Positions 23,627 to 30,397 of a DNA stretch of 64,000 bases are shown here, piece by piece; position 1 is the stretch's first letter; every line of letters begins with the position of its first letter. The position numbers were made by a program, and so were the translations under genes. The notes below the pieces were generated by a model. That model saw nothing but the letters and a program-made list of their open reading frames with translations. It did no database searches and was not told the DNA's origin. The stretch comes from Rhodococcus rhodnii (GTDB lineage: Bacteria; Actinomycetota; Actinomycetes; Mycobacteriales; Pseudonocardiaceae): assembly GCA_000720375.1 (NCBI GenBank), contig JOAA01000007.1:423894-487893 (forward strand), read 5' to 3'.

Positions 23627-24838
23627 TCACGCTCCCCTGATCACGTCCATGGCGTGCCAGACCTCGACGTAGCCGGTGGTGAGCGGGCTCAGGCCGACGC
23701 GGATCCCATCCGGGTTACGGAAGTCGATGATGACGCCATTGTCGATCAGCTTCTGCGACAACCGTTCCGCGTCCGGATGCCGGAGCATGACGTGCGCGCC
23801 CCGCAGCTCGTCGGACCGTGGTGAGGCCACCGTGAATCCCAGCGGAACCAGCCATTCGTCCGCCAACTCGATCACCCATCGCCCCAACGCCTGCGCCTTG
23901 GCCCGCACCCGGTCAACCCCGACTTCGGCCAGCAGGGCCACGCCCTCGTCGACGCCGACCATCCCGGTGATCGGCGGTGTACCGGACAACGCACTGCGGA
24001 TCCCGGCCGCCGGACGGAATCGGTCGGCCATGGCGAAGATGTCCTCCGCGCCGATCCAGCCGGTGATCGGCTGCCGGAAATCCTTGTGCAGCTTGGAATT
24101 GACGTAGAGAAACGCAGGCGCTCCCGGACCCGCGTTGAGGAACTTGTACGTGCAGCCGACCGCGAAGTCGACGTCGGCGGCGTCCAACTCGACCGGCATA
24201 GCTCCCACGCTGTGGCAAAGGTCCCACACGGCAAGCGCGCCACGGTCGTGCACGATACGGGTAATGGCGGCCATGTCCGCGATCGCCGCGGACCGATAGT
24301 CCACATGGGACAACACGATGACCGCGGTGTCATCGCCGACGGCAGCCGCGACTTCATCGGCCCGGACACCGGTCAACGGGTCCGAGGAGATCCGCTTGAC
24401 AGTCAACCCGAACTGCTCGGCGATACCGTCCACAATGAACCGGTCGGTCGGGAAGTTCGAGGCGTCCGTGACGATCTCGGTCCGGCCGGGACGCAGCGCG
24501 AGAGCAGCCCTGACGGTCTTGTACAGACACACCGACGTCGAATCGGCGACGATCACCTGACCGGGCGCGGCACCGATGGCGACGCGGCCCAGCTCGTCGC
24601 CGATGCGTTCAGGCAGCGTCAGCCATCCCTCTCCCCACGAGCGGATCAGGCGGGAGCCCCATTCCTGGTGCACGAGGCGATCCAGCCGCTCCGCCGTGGC
24701 CAGAAGCGGGCGACCTAGCGAGTTGCCGTCGAGGTAGGCCACCACACCGGGATCCGCGATCGGGACAAAGCGGTCACGGTAGGCGGCCAGTTCATCGTTG
24801 GCATCAAGGTGTTCAGCCCAATCACGCGTCGTAGCCAC
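23627..24838 (-). CDS. kynU: Kynureninase
   Basis: PLP enzyme that cleaves kynurenine (or 3-hydroxykynurenine) to anthranilate (or 3-hydroxyanthranilate) and alanine. 403 aa, normal length. The family opening LDANDELAAYRDRF and YLDGNSLGRP are present. The PLP-phosphate region is DSTSVCLYK, the ring-stacking and Asp region VWDLCHSVGAMP, and the Schiff-base lysine Lys232 is in GCTYKFLNAGPGAP. The C-terminal domain carries GIRVGLSPLTTGY. No tryptophan dioxygenase or formamidase is adjacent, so the rest of the kynurenine route would be elsewhere. Confidence 0.95.
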   Translation of the reverse strand: MATTRDWAEHLDANDELAAYRDRFVPIADPGVVAYLDGNSLGRPLLATAERLDRLVHQEWGSRLIRSWGEGWLTLPERIGDELGRVAIGAAPGQVIVADSTSVCLYKTVRAALALRPGRTEIVTDASNFPTDRFIVDGIAEQFGLTVKRISSDPLTGVRADEVAAAVGDDTAVIVLSHVDYRSAAIADMAAITRIVHDRGALAVWDLCHSVGAMPVELDAADVDFAVGCTYKFLNAGPGAPAFLYVNSKLHKDFRQPITGWIGAEDIFAMADRFRPAAGIRSALSGTPPITGMVGVDEGVALLAEVGVDRVRAKAQALGRWVIELADEWLVPLGFTVASPRSDELRGAHVMLRHPDAERLSQKLIDNGVIIDFRNPDGIRVGLSPLTTGYVEVWHAMDVIRGA

Positions 24839-24857
24839 ATAAGTCTTCTACCAGACC

Positions 24858-24902
24858 GGCGCGGCCTCGGTGGTGGATCACTCCCACCACCGAGGCCGCG
24901 CC
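24858..24902. terminator. Strong 19-bp hairpin terminator
   Basis: Perfect inverted repeat of 19 bp (24858-24876 and 24884-24902) around a 7-nt loop, 6 bp after the stop of the eqolisin-like gene and 20 bp before kynU. It separates the two minus-strand units. No T-run follows. Confidence 0.85.
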
Positions 24903-24907
24903 GAGTG

Positions 24908-25732
24908 CTATCCGTGGACCACTTTGAACGTGAAGTCGTTCAGCCGCACCGGTGTCGCGAGCTTCTTGCCGTCGAAGTCGACCATCGTGGTCGGTGTGCC
25001 GTTGGTGAGCAGCACCGTCGGACCGGACGCCGAGGCGGTCAGTTCATCGAAGTACACCGCACCGAACTTGGCCAACGGGCTGGGGCGGTCGGCGACCAGG
25101 CCACGGCTCACGCCCGCGTTGATCGTGACCGCCGGGGGGAAGCCCGTCTCCATCTGCACGTTCACGGTCTGCTTCGTGGTCTGGTTGGCCAGGAAGTAGT
25201 GCGCTGTGGCGGTTTCGTTGGTCAGCAGGCACAGCGTCGCGCTGATGGTGTCACCCGGTCGTACCGGCAGCCCGACCTGCGCGCCGGTGTGGATTGTGAT
25301 CACCGATGTGACGCTCTGCGCCGGATCCACCGACATCAATACGTGCACGTCAAGGAAACCAAGGCCGAAGAACGTACGGAAACTGTTCGGCAACTGGCCG
25401 ATTCCGGTGGTGTAGTTCAGATTCGGCACGGTCCACGTGCCGGAGAACATCGTGATCGGAGCACTGTTGCTGAACAGTTCGAATCCACACGACATGAGCT
25501 CCGGCAATTCCGCGATGGTCGGATCGGCCGGTTCGGTCGCGGGTGTCAGCCTGGGCTCGAGGTGCTCGTAACTCTGGTAGCGACGGGCCCGTTGCTCCCA
25601 CAACGCCGCGGGCACAGGATGTGTCCGCGGGTCGGGGCGTTGCGGCAGCCCGTAGCGCATCAAGTCGGTTCTGCTCGCCGTGAGTGCGTCGAATCCCGCT
25701 GGCGCAGGCGGGAAAACCGTCACGTCCGTCAT
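24908..25732 (-). CDS. Eqolisin (G1 peptidase)-like fold protein
   Basis: 274 aa from the ATG at 25732; an in-frame start at 25864 would add 44 residues. After a polar N-terminus the region FSGTWTVPN with following strands (VHVLMSVDP, SVITIHTGAQVGLPVRPGDTISATL, HYFLANQTTKQTVNVQM, KFGAVYFDELTAS) resembles the beta-sandwich of glutamic peptidases. The WVGIDG-type segment with the catalytic Gln is replaced (FFGLGFLDVH), so peptidase activity is doubtful. No signal peptide is seen. It sits directly downstream of the Lcp-like oxygenase and is preceded by an overlapping 10-codon leader ORF. Function unknown. Confidence 0.55.
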   Translation of the reverse strand: MTDVTVFPPAPAGFDALTASRTDLMRYGLPQRPDPRTHPVPAALWEQRARRYQSYEHLEPRLTPATEPADPTIAELPELMSCGFELFSNSAPITMFSGTWTVPNLNYTTGIGQLPNSFRTFFGLGFLDVHVLMSVDPAQSVTSVITIHTGAQVGLPVRPGDTISATLCLLTNETATAHYFLANQTTKQTVNVQMETGFPPAVTINAGVSRGLVADRPSPLAKFGAVYFDELTASASGPTVLLTNGTPTTMVDFDGKKLATPVRLNDFTFKVVHG

Positions 25733-25761
25733 CGCACGGCTCGATTGGTCGAGTAATTCAT
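25729..25761 (-). CDS. Ten-codon leader peptide coupled to the eqolisin-like gene
   Basis: A strong ribosome site (AGGGGAGGGA) precedes an ATG at 25761 encoding MNYSTNRAVR. Its TGA overlaps the next gene's ATG as ATGA. The downstream start has no good ribosome site of its own, so translation probably depends on reading this leader. It could alternatively mark a small sequencing frameshift. Confidence 0.5.
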   Translation of the reverse strand: MNYSTNRAVR

Positions 25762-25869
25762 CACAGTCCCTCCCCTGAAACGTGTACAGCAGCGTAAACC
25801 GCCGCTTTCGTTGATCAGTAGGACTGTTCGTGCCACTCGAAACGGACAAAACGTTGTCAGTCATTGCAT

Positions 25870-27030
25870 TCAGGAAGGCCGGTTGGCATCGGGTATCTCG
25901 ATGCTGATCCGCTCGCCGCCGGACAGGTAGAACAGGATGTACTTGCGGATGGCCTCGTCGAGGGTCCAGGCGATCTTGGGCACCAGCGGCAACGGGGTCA
26001 GGTTCTCCCGCAAGGCGATCCACGCCGGGACTCCGGTGCGGATCAGCGGTTCCCAGACGACTTCACGGGGAATCGCGGCCATATCGGCGGCCCGGTCACC
26101 GACCACGTATCGGGCGAGCGCGTTCAGCAACGGCCGCGTACTCCCGCCGGGTGTGATTCCCTTGGCGGAGATGTCCAGGATCTTGTCGGCCAAGTCGACG
26201 CCTTCGCGGGTGCGCCCCATCGCCGGGTCGAGCACCTGTTTGGACTGGGCGTTCGCCGCGTCCCACGTGGCGGGGATGAATTCGTCCCGGATGCCGAGCA
26301 TGTGCGCGGTCACTTGCCAGACATGCAGAAACGCCGCGGATTCGGCCGGAGTGACCCGCACGCGCCACTCGGTCAGTTTGCGCATCACGTAGGTGGGCAG
26401 CGTGTGCCAGGTGACGAGCATGTCGTTCTGGCTGATCGGAATTCCTTGTTTCCAGTACGGGGATTGCGGCAGCAGATGGCGGACGGCGGCGTGCACCAAT
26501 CTGGTCTTGACCGCGGTCACCAGCACATGGCCGTCCGGTTGGAATGCGTTTCGCTCTTGGATGTCGTACCCGAGCTTGCCCGTCTTGGCCGCGCGATCCT
26601 TCAAATCCGCGCCACCCTTGGAGTAGTAGACCGCACGGGCCTCATTGGGAATCGCGCAGCTGAGCATGCCGCCACCCAGCCCGTACAACAGGATCAGATA
26701 GGTGCCTTTGGTCTCAACGAAATCGGCCGCTCGATCCAATGTGGACTGATTCGCCCACGACGGCAGCCTGCGAGCGTCCTCGATGAACGCCCGCAGGTCC
26801 GCGGGCAGCCCGGCCGGCAGCGGCTGGTCGTTACGGGTCCAGGTGCGCAGCAGGCGGTTCACCTCGGGCACCTGCCCGCGGTCGAGGATCGACGCGACCA
26901 CCGGATCGGCTTCGGGATCCCATAGCCACCGTGGATCGGAATCACTTGCCTGTGCGGGCGTGGCCACACTCAGCGCACCGAGCGCGCCACCGCCCATGAT
27001 CAACATCTTGCGCCGGCTGAATCCCTCCAT
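25870..27030 (-). CDS. Lcp-like oxygenase (DUF2236/MpaB family), Tat-exported
   Basis: 386 aa, close to the ~400 aa of latex clearing proteins, the b-type-heme dioxygenases that cleave poly(cis-1,4-isoprene). The N-terminus has a twin-arginine signal (FSRRKMLIMGGGALGALSVA) with cleavage after AQA. The DUF2236 core carries KTRLVHAAVRHLL, matching the heme-ligand His region, and an Arg/Thr-rich helix before it. The C-terminal helical part (IPREVVWEPLI, ending in LFYLSGGERISI) is also family-like. The divergent TetR gene recalls the LcpR arrangement. Rubber cleavage is plausible but unproven; the family also includes fungal-type MpaB oxygenases. Confidence 0.75.
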   Translation of the reverse strand: MEGFSRRKMLIMGGGALGALSVATPAQASDSDPRWLWDPEADPVVASILDRGQVPEVNRLLRTWTRNDQPLPAGLPADLRAFIEDARRLPSWANQSTLDRAADFVETKGTYLILLYGLGGGMLSCAIPNEARAVYYSKGGADLKDRAAKTGKLGYDIQERNAFQPDGHVLVTAVKTRLVHAAVRHLLPQSPYWKQGIPISQNDMLVTWHTLPTYVMRKLTEWRVRVTPAESAAFLHVWQVTAHMLGIRDEFIPATWDAANAQSKQVLDPAMGRTREGVDLADKILDISAKGITPGGSTRPLLNALARYVVGDRAADMAAIPREVVWEPLIRTGVPAWIALRENLTPLPLVPKIAWTLDEAIRKYILFYLSGGERISIEIPDANRPS

Positions 27031-27140
27031 ATCCCGACTCCTCCTTGAGTCCGGTGATACTGTGATACAAGATGTGTAACCGCGTATCTCTAGGAGACCA
27101 CGAGCCAGGCCCCGGCACCAGCCCCAATCTTGGACAGGCG

Positions 27141-27782
27141 ATGACAGCGGACTCGGATTCGTTGCTGGAACGCGCGTTCGCCGAAGCCGTCGAACGCGCC
27201 GACGACAGCGACGCGATCACCACACGCGTACTGGACGGCGCGTACGAACAGTTCTGCCGGATGGGCATCCGGCGGTCCACCATGGAGGACGTGGCGCGCC
27301 GAGCCGGCGTTTCCCGCATCACGGTGTACCGCCGCTTCGCCACGAAGGACGCCCTGGTCGAACACGTGGTGCGCCGCGAGTTCCGCCGATACTTCGACCA
27401 GTTCCTGATCGACATCGAACAGGCGAGATCCCTCGCCGACCGGGTCGTCCTCGGCTTCGTGAGCTCACTGCAGGCCATCCGGCGCAACCCGCTCATCGGT
27501 GGACTGCTGGCCGTGGAGCCGGATGTGCTCTTGCCGTCCATGATGGGCGACGACGGCCGCACGCTGGCCACGGTCCAGCGGTTCGTCGCAGGTCAGCTAC
27601 GCCGCGAACAGCATGCGGGAAATCTGGGAAGTGACGTGGACGTGGAGCTCGCGGCCGAGATGATGGCCCGGGTGTCGGCCTCGTTCCTGCTCATGCCCAG
27701 TCATGTGGTCGACCTCGACGACGAGGAGCAGCTGCGTGCCGTCGCCCGGCGGTTTCTCGTGCCGATGCTCGAGCCACGCTAG
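27141..27782 (+). CDS. TetR-family regulator divergent from Lcp-like oxygenase
   Basis: 213 aa from the ATG at 27141 (GGACAGG upstream); an earlier in-frame ATG at 27072 lacks a ribosome site. The helix-turn-helix is canonical (VLDGAYEQFCRMGIRRSTMEDVARRAGVSRITVYRRFATKDALVEHVV, residues ~30-77 by its ends). The ligand domain is typical length. It probably represses the oxygenase gene. The 110-bp divergent region has GTGATAC repeated twice in tandem (27054-27068) as a possible site. Confidence 0.88.
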   Translation: MTADSDSLLERAFAEAVERADDSDAITTRVLDGAYEQFCRMGIRRSTMEDVARRAGVSRITVYRRFATKDALVEHVVRREFRRYFDQFLIDIEQARSLADRVVLGFVSSLQAIRRNPLIGGLLAVEPDVLLPSMMGDDGRTLATVQRFVAGQLRREQHAGNLGSDVDVELAAEMMARVSASFLLMPSHVVDLDDEEQLRAVARRFLVPMLEPR

Positions 27783-27854
27783 CGGTCGCCGACGAACACC
27801 GTCGCCGAGATGGCCGGTTACTCGGCCGGCCCTGGCCCACCGCACAGTGCGTGC

Positions 27855-27983
27855 CAGGGGTCGAAGACGCCCTGGCACGCATGAAGACCACAAGATCCTG
27901 CGCGACTACCGCCGTGCTACCACACCCTGGCCACTACAGCATCCGGCATCGCTTTCCCGCACAACCTCGCCATCACCGGCTGA
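27855..27983 (+). pseudogene. IS5-family transposase fragment (C-terminal part)
   Basis: Frameshifted remains of a transposase C-terminus: VEDALARMK, then HKILRDYRR in another frame, then ASGIAFPHNLAITG and a stop (27939-27983). These match the Glu-region helix and end of IS5-type transposases. No terminal repeat is visible. Confidence 0.7.
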
Positions 27984-28044
27984 TCACCCCGCCCGGCAAC
28001 CACCACACGATCAATTACGAGACGCCCTTAGTCCAGCTGACCGC

Positions 28045-28386
28045 TCATGGGACGACGGTAAAGTAGGCTCCCCTTCCGAGTTGGCCGTCGCATTTCATAT
28101 GCGCGAAATAGGTGCCGGGTTTGTCGACGATGTCAGCCTCAGCCTTCCACAGGTTACCATTTTTGACAATCCTCGCCTCTCCGCCGACAAATCCTTCAGA
28201 AGTAACGATCTTGACCTTTTCGTCCACGCAATCTCCATAGAGGACCGCACCTATCGTCCCGGCCTTGACCGTCCACGGTGGGGTAATCCTCGGCTGTTCG
28301 TTGGTGGCTCCGACAGGCGTGGCGAGCGCAACCATCCCTGCTGTCGCAAGCACAAGGGCACCGATTCTCCTACCCAAAGCAGACAC
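28045..28386 (-). CDS. Small secreted protein of unknown function
   Basis: 113 aa from the GTG at 28386, with GAAAGG just upstream though spaced only a few bases away. The signal peptide is clear (GRRIGALVLATAGMVALATPVGA). The mature domain has two cysteines (GDCVDEK and HMKCDGQ) that probably pair and alternates strands (GTIGAVLYGDC, EARIVKNGNLWKAEADI, GAYFTVV), like a small Ig-like or protease-inhibitor-type beta domain. Resembles many short actinomycete secreted proteins; function unknown. Confidence 0.7.
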   Translation of the reverse strand: MSALGRRIGALVLATAGMVALATPVGATNEQPRITPPWTVKAGTIGAVLYGDCVDEKVKIVTSEGFVGGEARIVKNGNLWKAEADIVDKPGTYFAHMKCDGQLGRGAYFTVVP

Positions 28387-28749
28387 ATCCTTTCGCTATG
28401 AAAAAATAGTTTGTGAATGCGTAACGATACCGGTCGACGCCATACAGCGTCAACGGTCGAAGAATTGTGATCGCCCGTTCGCATACCGTACATGAATTGC
28501 GCCGGACAACTCCGCCAACTGCCCCAAGTCGCTTAAGTGGCGTTGGTCCGCACGTGGAGCGCCAGCCGTAGCGCATATCACCCGCACCACACCGATCCGA
28601 GCGCCAGTAATTCAGTCGACAAGCCCATTACAGCCACATGCCCACCGGGTAAAAAAACTCGTCGGCACCGGTGCCGAGGAATCGACCACCGCGTGCGGCG
28701 CAACCCGAGCGACCGCGGTGTTGGTCGGTTGAAGACATGGTGCGGCGAG
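28387..28749. other. Intergenic, no gene seen
   Basis: AT-richer start near 28400-28420 serves the leftward secreted-protein gene. The rest shows short frames without domains or ribosome sites. I see no RNA gene or clear repeat. Confidence 0.5.
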
Positions 28750-28780
28750 TTGACTTCGAGCGCGCGCGAAGACCTAGCGT
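28750..28780 (+). promoter_or_regulatory. MerR-type promoter, copy 1, leaderless transcript likely
   Basis: TTGACTTCGAGCGCGC begins at 28750; the region between -35 and -10 carries the dyad CTTCG...CGAAG, and a -10-like TAGCGT lies at 28775-28780. The ATG is 38 bp from the first T, leaving about seven bases between -10 and ATG, so the mRNA probably starts at or next to the start codon. The same element precedes the merR gene at identical distance. Confidence 0.8.
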
Positions 28781-28787
28781 CGCCGTC

Positions 28788-29666
28788 ATGACCAAGTCAG
28801 ATCGCGGCACCGCCGTCAACCGACGTTCCCTGCTGGCCGCTGGTGCGCTGATCAGTGCCGTCGAGGTGTCGACGGCACCGGCGGCGTCAGCGGCGTCGAG
28901 CCGATACGTCCGGGGTATGGCCGTCCTGCGGCGCGTCTCCGGCGACCGTGGCGCCGAGGTGATCGAGTCCCTGTCGGACGTCGCGCCGGATCTCGGCCGC
29001 TATGTCGTCGAGTTCGCCTATGGCGACGTCTACGCTCGGCCGGGACTGGACCTCCGGCAGCGGCAGCTGGTGACCATCGGAGCCCTGGCCGCGCAGGGCG
29101 ATACCGCACCGCAGCTCCGTTTTCACATCGACGCGGCGCTTCAGGTCGGGCTGAGCCCCGTCGAGGTCGTGGAGGCGCTGATCCACATCGTCCCGTTCAT
29201 GGGCTTCCCCAGGGCGCTCAACGCGGTGAACGTCGCCCGAGATGTGTTCGCCGACCGGGGGATCACGTTCAAGCCGCCTGCGCAGACCGACGGGCGGGAC
29301 CGCTACGAGCGTGGCGTGCAGAAGCTGGTGGAGGTCGACGGGCAGCACGGACTGGACGTGGTCGAGTCGTTGCGGGACATCGCACCCGACCTCGGTCGCT
29401 ACGTGGTCGAGTTCGCGTTCGGCGATGTGTACCACCGACCGTGGCTCACCGCACCGCAGCGGCAGCTGGTGACCATCGGCGCGCTGACCGCGTTCGGTGA
29501 CACCGCCCCTCAGCTGCGGGTGCACCTGGGCGCCGCGCTGCGCGTCGGACTGAGCCGGGACCAGGTGGTCGAGGCACTGATCCACGTCGTGCCCTACGCC
29601 GGATTTCCCCGCGTCCTGAACGCCGTGACCGTGGCCAGGGACGTGTTCGAGGAACTGCCGGGTTGA
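28788..29666 (+). CDS. Exported protein with two carboxymuconolactone-decarboxylase-like domains
   Basis: 292 aa from the ATG at 28788. An RR-type signal (AVNRRSLLAAGALISAVEV) suggests Tat export. Two tandem AhpD/CMD-like repeats (about 40-160 and 170-290) share the pattern GRYVVEFA-GDVY, RQRQLVTIGAL, and VEALIHIVP-GFPRALNAV. The CxxC pair of AhpD is absent, so a peroxidase role is unlikely. Such double-CMD proteins are usually in the cytoplasm; export would be unusual. It is controlled by the MerR regulator encoded next to it, as twin promoters indicate. Substrate unknown. Confidence 0.82.
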   Translation: MTKSDRGTAVNRRSLLAAGALISAVEVSTAPAASAASSRYVRGMAVLRRVSGDRGAEVIESLSDVAPDLGRYVVEFAYGDVYARPGLDLRQRQLVTIGALAAQGDTAPQLRFHIDAALQVGLSPVEVVEALIHIVPFMGFPRALNAVNVARDVFADRGITFKPPAQTDGRDRYERGVQKLVEVDGQHGLDVVESLRDIAPDLGRYVVEFAFGDVYHRPWLTAPQRQLVTIGALTAFGDTAPQLRVHLGAALRVGLSRDQVVEALIHVVPYAGFPRVLNAVTVARDVFEELPG

Positions 29667-29693
29667 CTTCGAGCGCGCTCCAACACCTACCGT
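29663..29693 (+). promoter_or_regulatory. MerR-type promoter, copy 2, before merR gene
   Basis: TTGACTTCGAGCGCGC is repeated exactly, then CCAACACCTACCGTC; 38 bp to the ATG as in copy 1. The -35 overlaps the stop codon of the upstream gene. This indicates autoregulation plus coregulation of the CMD-like gene. Confidence 0.8.
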
Positions 29694-29700
29694 CGACAGC

Positions 29701-30078
29701 ATGAACGACGCAAGTGTGCTGTCGATCGCGGAAACGGTCGAGGTCACCGGTCTGACCGCCCACACATTGCGCTACTACGAGCGGATCGGCCTGCTCGACC
29801 CGGTCGGCCGCGGGCCGGACGGCCGGCGTCGCTTCCGCAGCGCCGACCTGGCCTGGCTCGGCTTCCTCACCCGCCTGCGCACCACCGGCATGTCCATCCG
29901 GGACATGCAACGCTTCGCCGAGCTGCGCAGGCGGGGCGACGTGACCGTGCCGGAACGCCTGGAGCTGCTGGAACGGCACCGGGACGCCGTCCGGCAGCGG
30001 ATCGCCGAGCTCTCCGACTGCCTGGCGTCGTTGGACGCGAAGATCGACCATTACGAACTGCTGAGCTGCAGTCCGTGA
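29701..30078 (+). CDS. MerR-family transcription regulator
   Basis: 125 aa. The N-terminal winged helix (LSIAETVEVTGLTAHTLRYYERIGLLDP, wing GRRRFRSADLAWL) and the C-terminal dimerisation coiled coil (ERLELLERHRDAVRQRIAELSDCLASLDAKIDHYE) are complete. The metal-binding loop is reduced to a single Cys plus LLSCSP, so it resembles the short drug- or aldehyde-type MerR proteins rather than metal sensors. Both target promoters are visible (its own and that of the upstream gene). Confidence 0.92.
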   Translation: MNDASVLSIAETVEVTGLTAHTLRYYERIGLLDPVGRGPDGRRRFRSADLAWLGFLTRLRTTGMSIRDMQRFAELRRRGDVTVPERLELLERHRDAVRQRIAELSDCLASLDAKIDHYELLSCSP

Positions 30079-30135
30079 GCATGTGCGGACATACCTGCCG
30101 CCCATTTCCCAAAATGGCGACGCCCTGAAAAGCGA

Positions 30136-30168
30136 AGCCGCCCGGCTCGGTTTCCCCGATGGGCGGCT
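30136..30168 (-). terminator. Terminator of micro-ORF cassette B
   Basis: AGCCGCCC...GGGCGGCT stem with an inner CGG...CCG helix; on the minus strand it is followed by TCGCTTTTC. It is nearly identical to the terminator at 50845-50876, which ends the related cassette before the tRNA array. Confidence 0.8.
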
Positions 30169-30185
30169 ACCAAGCATGACGAAGT

Positions 30186-30251
30186 CTATGTCCACGACAG
30201 AAAGCCCAGGTCCGACAGGCAAGCGACCGCATCTCGCTCTCGCATGTCCAT
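30186..30251 (-). CDS. Micro-ORF of cassette B (21 aa)
   Basis: ATG at 30251 preceded by AGAAGGAGCG; encodes MDMRERDAVACLSDLGFLSW-T. Promoter-like TTCACC (30308-30313) and TGACTA (30286-30291) are spaced 16 bp. The layout and the AGAAGGAGCG...ATGnnnATGnGnGAGCGAGA start region match the cassette at 50.9-51.1 kb, but the peptide is shorter and diverged. It may be a degraded copy or a leader/small RNA gene; coding potential is uncertain. Confidence 0.45.
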   Translation of the reverse strand: MDMRERDAVACLSDLGFLSWT

Positions 30252-30397
30252 CGTCGTCGCTCCTTCTGCCGGTTGGGCACATCAATAGTCACCTACCTCT
30301 GCGGGGCGGTGAATCGCATTTTCGGGGAGCGATTCTCTCCGGCGCGCGAGGCGTGAACACCCGGAACTGTCGGCGGGCACCGGTAGCGTTGTGCGCT

